Assembly: GCA_033296875.1 (NCBI GenBank)
Contig: MU860029.1
Span: 1-64,000, forward strand
Length of the DNA stretch: 64,000 nucleotides
Direction: 5' to 3'
Source: Achaetomium macrosporum
Lineage: Eukaryota; Ascomycota; Sordariomycetes; Sordariales; Chaetomiaceae
In this document: positions 11,450-22,633 of the stretch, piece by piece
Layout: every line of letters starts with the position of its first letter
Numbering within the stretch: position 1 is the first letter of the stretch
Program-made: the position numbers and the translations under genes
Notes under the pieces: model-generated
The model's input: the letters and a program-made list of their open reading frames with translations, nothing else
The model's database searches: none
What the model was told of the DNA's origin: nothing

Positions 11450-12383
11450 TGGAACTGTCTGAATAGGAACTGGGTTGCGCTGCTCTTCTCCAAGTGGCGG
11501 CGTAAAGCTGCCAATACAAGTTGGGCTATGCAATGTGGTGATAACCTGTCACTGGCTGCCCTTGAGGCACATCTCTACACTCAATCGACAAGTGATTGAC
11601 TTCGGTTCGCGACGGTCTGGCGGAGCGAATCCGAACACGCCTTCACCGAATGCCGAGACCGGGCGGGGACCCGGGTGCTCCGCAAACAGACGGAACGTCA
11701 TTGATCGTGAAATCCGTCGAATGCTCCGCTGAACCCCGGGGATGCCGTAATACCCGTATCATCCACAGGTTTTCCGGTGCCGGAACAAGTGAATGATCGG
11801 ATTCACCGATGACGCAGAGCTCCAGGGCGGTGACGGCATTGAAGTCAGTGGCAGTGGCAAATGGAAAACCCGAATCCGTTCTGGAATTGTCTGTCCGGTC
11901 ATTGGCAGCTGGGGTTCCAACACATCCCTGCTTCTTCCGAGATTCTTCATCACCGCCCCACGCCCAGATCCGTTTTTGGATAGGTAGGCGAGTGGGTCTG
12001 GGTCGCCACTTCCGTTCCCGCTCGATAAGAAAAAATCCTCAGGTCACATAGAAAAAGGCCCGGCCTGAGACCCCCTCGCGGGCTGTTGGGATCTTTTATT
12101 TTTGCATGTGCCACAGCGGCTTCCACAACACTCACTATCACCATCCGGGAATTGCATAAGAAGGCTTCCTGGACTACGTCGACAACGCGAAGGCCGATTG
12201 TCGAACTGCGATCTGCTATTTTGCGATTCGTTTAAACTCGCATCCAGCCGAAAAAGTTTTGCCGATCTCCTCGCGTCTCTGCCGAGGCACGCGACCGTAA
12301 CCGGAGATCCGATTGCGCAGACGACATCTACACAAGTACAGTACCATCGCGAAGTCAATCGCTCCTGATAACTATCGACGAAA
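11450..12383. other. Intergenic: MAP2 3' UTR and Ups2-like promoter
   Basis: A 934-bp gap between two plus-strand genes. No domain-bearing frame, tRNA or repeat was seen. Confidence 0.5.
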
Positions 12384-12980
12384 ATGAAGGTTTTCTCTAA
12401 TTCAGAGACCTTCAACTACTCCTGGGAGGAGGTATCGACCGCCAACTGGCGGAAGTACTGCCCATGGAACCAAAAATCGACACACGTTGTCGCCGTTGAC
12501 ACCCTCACCCGGACGGTCGACCCTGATACCGGCATCCTGCGCACAGAACGTCTGATCACCTGCCGGCAAAGCGCACCAGATTGGCTCAAGAGCCTGATGG
12601 GCGGCTGCATGGACGAGTCACAAGTGCTCGAGACGTCCTATGTCGACCCGCGCAACAAGACCGTCACGATGGTGTCGAGCAACCTCACGTGGAGCAACCT
12701 GATCAACGTGCAAGAGACGGTCGTGTACCGCCCGCTCAACGAGCACCAGACGAAGTTCGAGCAGGCCGCACAGATCACGGCGCTCTGCGGCGGGTGGCAG
12801 CGCATCAAGAACAGCATTGAGGACACGCTGGTCAAGCGTTTCCGCGAGAACGCCATCAAGGGCAAGGAAGGGTTCGAGGCGGTGCTCGCTATGAGCAGGC
12901 GCGCGTTCGCCGAGGAGCGCGAGCGCGAGGGCATGATGCTGCTGCAGGGGCAGGCCCAGAACATCCGAGCGGCTGCTTAG
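12384..12980 (+). CDS. UPS2: PRELI/MSF1-domain lipid-transfer protein (Ups2-like)
   Basis: A single exon encodes 198 residues, nearly all of them one PRELI/MSF1 domain. The N-terminus MKVFSNSETFNYSWEEV with ANWRKY is much closer to the Ups2/Ups3 (SLMO) branch than to Ups1. Other family marks are STHVVAVDTLTR, TERLITCRQ and the C-terminal ENAIKGKEGFEAVL helix. Ups2-type proteins pair with Mdm35 in the mitochondrial intermembrane space and carry phosphatidylserine to the inner membrane for conversion to phosphatidylethanolamine. No intron or cleavable presequence is visible, as expected for a Mia40/Mdm35-dependent import substrate. Assignment to the Ups2 side rests on motif similarity and not on a phylogeny. 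Confidence 0.9.
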   Translation: MKVFSNSETFNYSWEEVSTANWRKYCPWNQKSTHVVAVDTLTRTVDPDTGILRTERLITCRQSAPDWLKSLMGGCMDESQVLETSYVDPRNKTVTMVSSNLTWSNLINVQETVVYRPLNEHQTKFEQAAQITALCGGWQRIKNSIEDTLVKRFRENAIKGKEGFEAVLAMSRRAFAEEREREGMMLLQGQAQNIRAAA

Positions 12981-13934
12981 GAGGGCCAGGGGCGCTAACG
13001 GCGCATCACCATTTCAACAACGGCGACGGTGTGCGCACAATAATCATCACGGTACTGTCACATACCGGTAATTGGGTAGGACAACATGGCAGCCACGACT
13101 GCGCGCACATGAAGAGAGCGGAGGCGCATGAGCGATGGACAATGAAACAAAGGCAGCATTCAGCAACAAAGTGTTTCTTGCATCTCGGGCGAGACCGGCT
13201 TGCATTTTCGCCGTCTTACCGGGCCGGTTAGGAAAAAGGGTTCAAAACGGCGGCATTAGAGATGGCGATGGTTCAAAGAGGATTCAAGCGTGGCGTCACG
13301 GTTTGATTTCATTCCCTCGCTGTCTGTACATGTACAACACAGGGTCGGGTTTCTGTTTCAATTTCGCGGAGTCCGGGATATACCCGTGTTGAGTAAGAGC
13401 TGTGTTTGTTTCGTCCGCTCCTTACCCTGTCATGCACCGATAGATTTATTTAGGGCTTCCTGCCATGGGCGAAGGAGCTGCATCTTGGGAGCGCGGCCGT
13501 CCTGGCTGGAGTGCCCTTGAGCATCGATAGAGGATAATCGATATGTATAATTGCGAAGGGTTCACTCTCCACTACGCAGATACTCATTACCTTGTGTCCT
13601 ATCTGTCGGTGCAATTGATGAATGTAGGCCCACTAATCATCACCCACCGCAGTTGCTCTTATCCGCACTGCTGTGACATGAGATGCCGAATATTGACTTG
13701 ACCTCAAAGGTATCAACAACATTGCTCAAATAACCCCATCTGAATTCAACCCCATGAAGGCGGACGGCCGGGGTGTCGCATACCTACTCCTTCTTGACCC
13801 GATCCACAAGCTCTCCACTCACTCCTTTCTCACCGTCCACTCACGGCATTATGTTCTATGAGTTCTATGTTCTTTTCAACCGCCCCTACCTCATTGACTA
13901 ACCAGATACCCCTCTCCCTTCAACCACTCATGGA
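12981..13934. other. Intergenic between convergent genes
   Basis: A 954-bp region between the 3' ends of the Ups2-like gene (plus) and a hypothetical gene (minus). It contains only short frames without recognisable features. Confidence 0.5.
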
Positions 13935-14546
13935 TCACCTACGCTCCTCCTCAAGCCGCAAACGAGCGAGACATCGACCCTGATAATACCGTAGCAACCT
14001 CGCCGTCTCACCATCAATCATCCGTTCCAACCCCTCCTCCCCGGCAGCAGCAAAGACCTCCCGCAGGAAAGCTGCTGCCTCGCCGTACTGGCGGAAGAAG
14101 TACAGCTCTTCTGTGGCGTGGAGCAGCGCTTGGGCTTCGGGTTTGGATAGTAGCGGGGTGCAGGAGGATGGTGAAGGTGGGGTGGGGAGTTGGATTGTTT
14201 TGTAGAGCTTAGATTGTTGTTTTATTGTTAGAAGGTATGTCGTTGGAGGGGGGTGAGAGTTGGGGGAGTTTGTGAGGTGATAGTGGTGAAAACGAGGGGA
14301 AGGAGGAGAAGGAAGTGAGGAGAATAAACAGGTAAATACATTGCCGTTTTCGATCTTGGGCCGGTAGGTCTGCTTGAGGAGTTGGAAGGCTTCTTCGGAG
14401 AGGGCGGTGCGCTCGGCGCGGGTGGGCTGGTGTTCGGTTGTTGCGGCAGCAGTGGTGGTGGAAGGGGCTGCTGCCTCTTCGGGTTCCGAGTCGGATAGGT
14501 TCAGTGAGAGGAGAAGATTGGGGTCGGGGCCCTCGGCTGTCTCCAT
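13935..14546 (-). CDS. Conserved-looking hypothetical protein, 159 residues
   Basis: I do not recognise this protein. The best model uses the ATG at 14546 and two exons (14340-14546 and 13935-14207) around a 132-nt intron with a CTAAC branch site. The N-terminus METAEGPDPNLLLSLNLSD is acidic and leads into an Ala/Thr-rich linker. The second half is helical, with ATEELYFFRQYGEAAAFLREV followed by LLRYYQGRCLARL, resembling TPR-like or other alpha-solenoid helices. The intron length is a multiple of three and has no stop, so an unspliced reading is also open. The retained translation is low-complexity Pro/Ser/His, which argues for splicing. The upstream frame to 14918 is probably 5' UTR. Confidence 0.55.
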   Translation of the reverse strand: METAEGPDPNLLLSLNLSDSEPEEAAAPSTTTAAATTEHQPTRAERTALSEEAFQLLKQTYRPKIENGNVFTCLFSSLPSPPSPRFHHYHLTNSPNSHPPPTTYLLTIKQQSKLYKTIQLPTPPSPSSCTPLLSKPEAQALLHATEELYFFRQYGEAAAFLREVFAAAGEEGLERMIDGETARLLRYYQGRCLARLRLEEERR

Positions 14547-15223
14547 GTTGTTGAGGGTGTCCGTTCCGTGACTGTAAGAAGCATAAATGGTGAGGGTCGT
14601 AGTCCGTATTTGTTTGGCCGATGTGTGCGTGTGTGTGTGTGCTTCGGCTGTTGCTTTCGAGTCGGCAATGAGATGAGAGTTCCGCTCTAAATGTTGTTCT
14701 TTCCTCAGATGTTGCCAGATCTCGGATACTCTTGCACTTGGAAATTGATAAATAGACGTGAGGAGTTTTAGAATAGCTAGCAATCCCAAGTCTCTGGGGG
14801 AGGAAAATGAGTGTTGAGAGTCGAAACAGCTCTCGGCGCCGTGTTCATGGTCGGTGGAGTTCAAAGCCGGGGCGGTGCCGTGTGACCTCCGCCTCCGGCA
14901 TTTCTCCGATCTCCGCATTGCGCGCTTCGGTTACAGCCCCTTTTTGCTGCGTTAGCCTGTTCACCTGCAAGTATCCTGAGATCTGTCGAGGTTTTGGGTC
15001 TTCAGTGAGTATATGCCTAAAATCGGCCACTACCTTCTCCTTGACAGCACGCTGACCAGGTCATAGGTCCGTTCGCACAGGTTAAGGGGCATATCAACAC
15101 GCCCGTTCCCGGACCGAGCCAATTCGTTCCACAGCAGCAGATCATTGCTCTTATTCTCTGGGCGAAGGCCAAGTTTCCTAAGTCACAAGGCCGTCCCAAA
15201 CCGAGGCAGCCCTCTAGCCCAGC
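14547..15223. other. Bidirectional promoter region with short GT tract
   Basis: A 677-bp gap between divergent genes. A short GT dinucleotide tract at about 14628-14641 lies within 100 bp of the minus-strand start. No other motif is clear. Confidence 0.45.
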
Positions 15224-16327
15224 ATGGACGAAGCATTGAACCGACTGGTCGACAAGGCCTGGCGCGAGTTTCTCGAGACGCCAGAGGACATGCGGTATTG
15301 TAAGTTCTCATACTGTCCTTGTCTGCATGAGGGCAAAACATCCACAAGCCCATCAGGTGTTTGAGCCTAGCTGGAGGGCGGGAGACCACGACCGCGAAAT
15401 CACTCCCTAATCCTGGCCCGCCACCTCTCTTGGTTACCTTAAGCTCTCTCAGAACACCAAATCCCCCCTGCATATAATAGCTAACCCACACCCACAGTAA
15501 TAGCAATAGGCGGCATCCCCGGCTCCGGTATGTACATGTACATACGCCCCCTATTCCCCCCCACACCCCATTTTCCATTCATCCATTCATCATTCACTTA
15601 CATCCCATCCCCCCCGCCCAGGGAAAACCACCATCTCCAAGCGGCTCACAGCCGCTCTCAACGCACGGCACGCCGCTCAGTTCCCGGACAGGCCGCAACC
15701 GGTCGCCGCGTTCGTGCCCATGGACGGCTACCACTACACGCGCGCGCAGCTAGACGCCATGCCAGACCCGGCCACGGCGCACGCGCGGCGCGGGGCCGAG
15801 TTCACGTTCGACGGCGAGCGCTTTTATGAGCTAGTCAAGCGTCTGCGGGAGGAGCCGCTTACTGATAAAACGGGGACGGTGTGGGCGCCGTCGTTCGACC
15901 ACGCCATCAAGGACCCCAAGGAGGATGATATCGCGGTGGAGAGGACGCATCGAATTGTTGTGTTGGAGGGGAATTGTAAGTTTCTTTTTTTCTTTTTATG
16001 AGCATTATTATTTCCTCGTTTTAGAATGGGAGCTAAGGTACTTATATGACAATGTGATCGTCCGCAGACCTCCTCCTGGACAAAGCCCCCTGGCGCCAGA
16101 CCTCGCAACTCGCTTCCCTCAAGATCTTTGTGTCTGTCTCCCCCGAGCTCGCGCGTAAGAGGCTTGTCGCGCGGCACCTGGCCGCGGGGCTGTGCGCCAC
16201 GCCCGAGGAAGCGGGCCGTCGCGCGGTCGAGAACGACCTCCCCAACGGAGAGGAAATCGTTCGGCTGCGGATTGAGGACGTCGATGAGGTGGTGGAGAGT
16301 CGCGAGGATGGTTCGTGGTCGAGTTGA
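15224..16327 (+). CDS. P-loop kinase of the uridine kinase/YFH7 type
   Basis: Four exons (15224-15299, 15498-15527, 15622-15975, 16068-16327) encode 239 residues. The Walker A motif GGIPGSGKTT is split by an intron and preceded by a short helix (NRLVDKAWREFLE). PMDGYHYTRAQLDAM is the typical substrate-side segment of the PRK/uridine kinase superfamily. APSFDHAIKDP and IVVLEGNYLLLD (Walker B region) follow, then the arginine-rich lid around ARKRLVARHL. Yeast Yfh7 and bacterial fructose/pantothenate-kinase-like proteins share this layout. The substrate cannot be told from sequence: nucleosides, pantothenate-like compounds or sugars are all possible. Exon 2 is only 30 nt, so an automated model could lose the P-loop. 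Confidence 0.85.
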
Positions 16328-17744
16328 TTGGATGGCTTTCATGAGCAGAACTTCGCTGCGTTCGGGTTAGTATGATCAAGCCTTCGAGATGTGGAGTAGA
16401 AAGGGGGTTGAGACCGGGTTTGGTAATGGTGGATGAACGGAAAGGGAGCATAGATCATACAAGTTATGAGAATCTCATGCTAGAATAGAGGTTTGATACT
16501 CGAGTGAATGGGAATACGAGACAAGCAGAGCTGTTCCGAGACAGAGAACTCAATTCCCTTCCGGTCAACAGAAGGAGGAAATGAGGATGCTAACGGAAGC
16601 ATCGGCCAATTTCGTTCATCATCCTGTCGGACAAGGAATTAAGCCAAGCTCATCCGCATCTCCTCCGCTTTCTTCTTTCCGTCTCCTTGGGAAGAGCGGT
16701 AAGGATAATGACGCCGAAATATGTAGAGTGCAGTCCAACTACTGGACGAAGTCGTCAGATTCGTACAACCAATGCATCATAGCCAACCAAGTCACCTTGA
16801 GATACCCACTGTTCCTTGATTTCATACTACGATCGGTGAGTACCGCGAGAGAGATGCTGCTGCTTCCTGGACAAGGCATTTTCACTGGAATACCATCTGA
16901 ATAGGAGGTGAGATCACCATCGAACAATGCCACAGAAGTTCACATCGGTCATGCACTGTCAGAGGCTCTCGCCGAGATAACACCACAAATTCGCTCTACT
17001 CTGACATATTTACATTTTGTTGATCCATCCATACATGCAGTTACCGTCAAAGCATGCGAGAAGCTCCAAATCCTTGCCCACGCCCAGCAGTGGTGTGTCA
17101 CCCAGGAGCCCAAGTAGCCCGAAGACCATCATCGCCAATTGCACCCACCGAGACCGCGAACGCCAGGAACTCCAAGCTCGCAAGCCCAAAAGTAAAACAG
17201 AGAGAAAAGGAAGAAAAAAAAAAGAAAGAAAGAAAGAAAGAAATGGCTCATGAGAAGTCATGTCGAGAACCTCCGAGAGACGGAGAGGCTCGTGTCGACG
17301 GCGAGCGTTGGACTTGGCTCGAGATCTAGTCTGTTGGTGGACTAGGGGTTTCCATAAGACCGACTCTTAGATGTGGTTAACGTCGAGTTAGGACCTGGAA
17401 ACAGCACCAAATAAGAAGCTGGATTCGCTATCCTCGAGCTGATACGCCAACTCCCGCGGCACAAAGGTTGGGTTTGCGTCACTCACGATACCACCGGCCA
17501 TGAAAACGCCTAGAAACACCGAGGGCAAAAAGACGCTGTTCGCCGAGGAGATGAGCACTCAGTTTCGTTTGATAATCCGAATGTGCCGCTCGCAAACTCG
17601 TAGCATCTAGGTATCCCGCCCAGGTCGATGGAGTACCTCAACGATGAGGTGCATAGATTCAGTCGAGTACATATTCTTTCACATGATTTCTGTGATTCCG
17701 AGAAGCAAATGTCGCTCCCAATGTGAATGCCGAAATTTTTCCCT
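16328..17744. other. Intergenic between convergent genes
   Basis: A 1.4-kb gap between 3' ends. It contains an A-rich AAAG microsatellite at 17211-17243 and otherwise short frames with no recognisable domain. Confidence 0.5.
17211..17243. repeat. A-rich/(AAAG)n microsatellite
   Basis: A poly-A run grades into about five AAAG units. It is a simple sequence repeat in a noncoding gap. Confidence 0.85.
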
Positions 17745-20700
17745 TTAGGTGAGTAGATAGACGTCGGATCCAGAGTCAGCACCTAGTAAGTAGCTCGGCA
17801 GCTCCTTCCGGACAGCGCTCGGCAAGTGGTAGTTGAAGTTTCCGGAACTGGACGGGCCACTTCCGGCGGCATGTCTAGACGCGAGAAGGCCTCGTGGCTT
17901 TGCCTGAGTTGCAGGGGCTGCTAAGGGCTGGCCTGGCACCAGCGCCGTTAACTGCGGAGCTACCACCGGGGCAAGGCTCACCGAGGGACCCGACGGTAGG
18001 GTAGGACCGGGTGTAAACACCGGTGCCGCTGGGCGGAATGCAGTCGGCGCAGCGGGGCCGGGAGACGGAACTGAAACCCGGTCCGGTGACTGGGCCACAG
18101 AGGTCTTAACCAGCTTCGTTTGAGCCTTTGTCGGTGACCTGATCGTTAGGCGAGACAAGCTGAACCCAAGATTCTCAATCTTATCAGTTGTCGTATGGGT
18201 GGAATTAGTCAGAGCAGCCGCCTGGCTAATGTGGTCAGCTGCTGCCTGGGATCCTGCACTTCGGGCCCCATCCATGTCGTTGTCTGAAGTGCGAAAGTCG
18301 AGACCAGTGAGGTCTGCACTCGCAGTAGGCACCTGGGATTGAGGGTCAACTTGAGCGAGGTCCTCCTGATGGCCATGCCCAGGCGGCACCTTCTCGTATG
18401 CCGGACCTGTGAAGTGGTTTGCGTGCCTGATCTCAGACTCGCCAGTTGCCCAGCGTGAGCCCCGAAGGCCAGTGACTCGAGTACCACCAGGTCTCGCAAC
18501 AGTTGCGACGGCAGCCGCGGCCTCTTCCGGCTCCGCCTTGAGGGTCTCCTCTGTGTCCAATGCGGGGGTGGCAGCTTCTCCTTGGACCCAAGCCATGGCA
18601 TCAACGGACCTCTGAACCTGCGACTGAGATGAGGAGCTCACTTGCCGCTTGCCGCTTCCGGGCTTCGGAAGGTACGGGATATCAGCTAAGAAGCCAGGAG
18701 GGTCGATGGGGCGGTGTCGCATTGACATCAGCTCCTCAATCTTGTAGCGGATGCGCGACGCCCTGTCCTGGTGATCCGCCTCGTCCTGGTGATCCGCCGC
18801 GTTCTGTTGATCCGGCCCGTCCTCGTGATCCGGCCCGTCCTGGTGATCCTTGGTTAGGGAAGCAAGGACGCCATCGATCAACTGCTCGAGACCGTGAACT
18901 TGCTGGTCGCCGAGTCCCTGACATCTTGCCTCCTGTGCTATGTAGTCTAGGACGCCTGCCTTGATTGCCGAAGCCATCTCGTTCTTCGTTTCGGCCGTCC
19001 AGGTAGGAACAAGGTTTGTGTTGCTGAGGAAATAGTGGAAGAGGCCGCGAACTGCAATCGAAACCTCCGCAAAGGGTATCTGCGCCAAGGGAGTGCCATC
19101 ACCCGTGCCATTGCTGTACTTGCGTGGCGCAAGAGCGGGAAGCGACCCGGAGGACACTGTCGGGGATTGATTGTCAACGAAGTTGACATCGTCGGCCTCA
19201 TTCTCGGCCAGGCTGTCTCCATGAATTGAACCAACCGTTGACGCCCGAGTACCTGCCGCAACAACCACGGGTGCAGTGTTGATAGTGTTGGCGGATGAGG
19301 AGGCCTGCGTCTCGACCTGGTTAGATTCGCTCGTAGGACCCCTTGCGGTCCGGTTGGACGGAAGCCTAGCACGCGGCTGGTCCGATTCACGTGTAGGCTG
19401 GGTACCAACAGCATTGGAGGGACCAGCAGCTGCAGCATTGGAGAGACTAGCAACTGCAGCTTGAGAGCCCGTTGGGTTAGTCGCCGGCGCCGGGCGAGGT
19501 GCAGCTGGCGTGGGATGTGGAGGTACCGTCGCGGGAGCCGGAGGGGGTGCGGCGGGAGCGGGTTGAGAAGGTACCGTCGCCGACCGCTTGGAAACATATG
19601 TATAGCCGACTGGAGGAGAGATTTCACCCGACTGGAGCCTCCGCGCGGTAGCCATGAAATCCCGCAGGTGTTCCTCGAAATCAAAGTGAAGTTCGTAGCC
19701 GTGCATCGATCCATTGACGTCCTTGAACAAAACACCCAACAACATGTCTTCGCCAGTGGTATAGTCGTACCACCCGGAGATTGGCCATTGGCAGAACCTG
19801 CGGTTGTAGATCACGACCGTGAAGCCGCCATTCGCGGGCGGCCCGGCTGCGGACAGGAGGACAATTGCGGAAACTGGCTGCCTGAGATGCCGGCTGGAAA
19901 ACCTGATCGACCGCTCATAGACAACATTGAGTACCTCGAAAGGCTCCTCGAAAGGCAGCGGAACGTTCGGGTCAGGCAGCGAAAGATTGGGGTTAGGGAC
20001 CACCGTACCGCTTGAGGGGCCGGCAACAGCGGGTTCCGAAACTGTCGGGTTGCTTGCCGGGGCCAAAGAGGGCGGGGCCGGTGCCGGAGGGGTCGCGGCG
20101 GGAACCGGCTGCCGCGGCACCCTCGCCGGCCTCGCCATCGGGTTGAGCTCCCGAGGTGGGGCCCTGGAGCTGGCCGAGGGGACCAAAGCCCGGGCTGCAG
20201 AGGTCTGTGTCCCGCTTGTATTCTGTTGGCGAGACTGGAGAATGCTTTGACCGATTCGTCTCGGCAGTTCATGCAGATGGACTCTTCCGTTGGCGCTTGG
20301 CTGCTCAGTGGATCGGCGGTTAGACCTTTACAAGCTAGACGTTAGCACCTAGAGTTATTCCATTGTCCATGGTGTGCCACAAACCTCCTGTTGTGATGAC
20401 TGAGAATTTGCATCGTGTGGTTAATGACCCGTTCGTATATTCTGCCGCCACCGAGGTCATCTAGGCCCCTGACGGCAGCCGCATCCTCATCATCGAAGGC
20501 GCCGGCGGCATAAGCTTCTGGGACGGGTTAGCAAACTTGATGCGTCTTTAACAGTTGCGTAAACATACGTCTCCAGAGATCACCCGCGCCGGAGCCCCCT
20601 GCTCCAGTACTGCCATTCTGGCGGGGCCGCGAAGACGCCGAGGGCGTCGGGAGAGGCGCCGGGCGGTTACGGTTGCTGACACCAGGACCGCGGTTGCGAC

Positions 20701-21034
20701 GATCACGATCCCCATGTCCATCGTCCAGGGGTAATTCTGCCACGCGAGCGATGCCGAGATCATTCTATCGGCTGTCAGCAATCGATCATGGCAACGAGAA
20801 TGAACATTGATGGCAGAACGAAGCGAAGAGATCTCGAGCCAGAAACATGCCGTGAAATGAATATGTAAAGGATGGAGTGGGAGCGAACTCTCAAACGACG
20901 AGGCAAAGGTGCTAAGAGAAAACACTCACCATCATTGCTGCTTGCATAGCAGCTCTTCTCATTTCTTCTTCGTTGCCTGCAGCTTGCTGGCTTGTAGATC
21001 CGCTGCCAGGCAGCTGAGTGCGAGCACGCGCCAT
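17745..21034 (-). CDS. 1004-residue disordered protein, candidate eIF4E-binding protein
   Basis: I do not recognise a named family. Four minus-strand exons (20930-21034, 20569-20764, 20385-20517, 17745-20325) join in phase; the published-style single frame would miss the first three. Residues 1-190 are hydrophilic. Residues 274-379 look folded (mixed strands with Trp/Tyr, ending in a helix EEHLRDFMATARRL) and could be a PH/EVH1-like domain, which is inference only. Pro/Ala/Ser-rich linkers follow, then a helical segment (VSIAVRGLFHYFLSNTN), an acidic His/Asp hexapeptide repeat and, at residues 672-678, YKIEELM, a canonical YxxxxL-hydrophobic eIF4E-binding motif. Another disordered tail ends the protein. 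A role in translational control or mRNA storage is a hypothesis from the short motif. Confidence 0.7.
18765..18849. repeat. 18-bp coding minisatellite, about 4.7 copies
   Basis: Five near-copies of an 18-bp unit (starting GTCCTGGTGATCC on the plus strand) begin at 18765, 18783, 18801, 18819 and 18837. On the coding (minus) strand each unit encodes a six-residue Asp/His/Gln-rich repeat (DHQDxx). The array lies just N-terminal to the YKIEELM motif. Confidence 0.9.
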
Positions 21035-22633
21035 GGTGATGATGCCTCGAAAGTCGATATGGGCGTTCAGAGTAGTTAGCTTGGTCGCCGACTCGAAGAC
21101 TAGATCTGGCTTAGTAGTCGATGGAACCGAATGAATCGACCGACTTGGCTCAGCGATCTGGCGGGTAGTAGAGTTAATGAAGAGAGAGTAAAGAGTGATC
21201 AGATCTCGCTGTCAGAGATTCAAGAGTGAAATAAGGTAGGTGGCTTCGCGATGGCGCGAGATTTAAAGATGCCTTTCAGAAGGGTATGAAAGAAGGCAGA
21301 AAAGGAAACAAGACTGAGAGCTGACGAAACCGTGCCAGTACTGGTATTGCAGTTGGTAGGAAGGGGCAATGGTAAAGCGGAGGAACGGCTAAGGAAGAAG
21401 GTTACCGCGAGTCGCGACTGCCGTTTCCAACCAAGATGGTCGAACGCGACGAGCAGCTCCGACGCGACTGCCACAAGGCCTTGCTCAGGAAGGAATAAAC
21501 CAACCTGTACCTTGATATGCGGAAATCCAGATACAGAGAGTTTTATCTGCGAAGCAGTAAGCGAGGTTGCGGCCAGTCTCGATGATGGTGTAGACGAGGG
21601 TGAAGAGAGAGTGAAGAGAGAGGAAGACAGGTGGCCCCGCCTTGGTGGGAAGTTGTGTTGGAGGAAGAGGGAAAGAATTTCTCGTCGAGGAAGAGCTCGA
21701 CAATTTATGTTTGTGGGTGAACAGAATCATGGGCTTCCGGAAGCAGGTGGAAAGAAGGGAACGATCTTACTAGGGCGCAAGCCCTCGTTCGCGGCGCCAG
21801 CATCAGCCTGAGAGGCACGATATCATACGCCGACATCACGATGTCATACGCTGACCGTAACGTGGTGGCCGTCGTGCCGCCAGACCAATGCATGACATCC
21901 CTTCTGGCACACATCGATATCAGACCGACGACGACCCGTGGCCGCGGTGCGAGACGTCAACGCCTTAACGGGTGTCAGTCCCGCTGCTAGGAAACTCTTC
22001 CAGTTTCAGGCCAGCAGCATGCTTAGGATAGAAGCAAAGGAGGCACGTTAACCGTACAACAGCATGTTCTCTTGCTTCTCTTTATGCGTTGCTAGGGGGT
22101 TTGTTTACTGCCCCTAGTTATTTAATCTTCCAGGGGGCAATTTGACATGGCCCATGCGCTGTCCTGGTACGGTGCGAACACCGCGTTGGGGTCACTGGCA
22201 CTGCAACTTTGTGATGTTGCATCGGAAACCACAGCTGCTCCCTCGCACAAACGCGATGTGATCTTGAGATGGACATGTGATCTTAAGCTGGGCTTCAATT
22301 GCATGGATGTCTCAAGCTAGCATCAAGCTACCTGACAACCATTCCCTTTGCTTCAGGTTCACTCTCCTATGGCAGAACTCAGGTCAGGGCATTGCTTACA
22401 GATACTAAGGAGCAGGGAAGACTAAGGAAACCAGGCTTATGAGTCAATCGCTCATATTTGTCCAGTGAAACTGGATACCGAGAGATAAATATATCGACTG
22501 ACTACTGCACAACGTCCATCGCAATGTCGAGATGTGAAAATGCAGATTGTCCTGAACGCCGGATTAACCATGTCAAATCAATGAATACCCTTCCCATTTC
22601 CTTGGCCGCCTTGGTTTTCCGAAAAGAAGTGAT
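21035..22633. other. Intergenic: promoter/leader of the 1004-residue gene
   Basis: A 1.6-kb gap. The first 800 bp probably hold the 5' UTR and promoter of the large minus-strand gene; a 159-residue plus-strand frame at 21332-21811 has no recognisable domain and is likely spurious. A 21-bp tandem duplication lies at 21815-21856. Confidence 0.5.
21815..21856. repeat. 21-bp imperfect tandem duplication
   Basis: Two adjacent copies of a unit starting CACGATATCATACGC differ at a few positions. The unit is noncoding and only two copies are present. Confidence 0.75.

Noticed and set aside
16581..16904. 107-residue plus-strand frame after the kinase gene
   Set aside because: No domain, no start context and no splice partners; probably 3' flank of the kinase gene.
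21332..21811. 159-residue plus-strand frame
   Set aside because: Low-complexity Arg/Gly/Glu composition, no splice support and no recognisable domain; it lies in the probable leader/promoter of a minus-strand gene.
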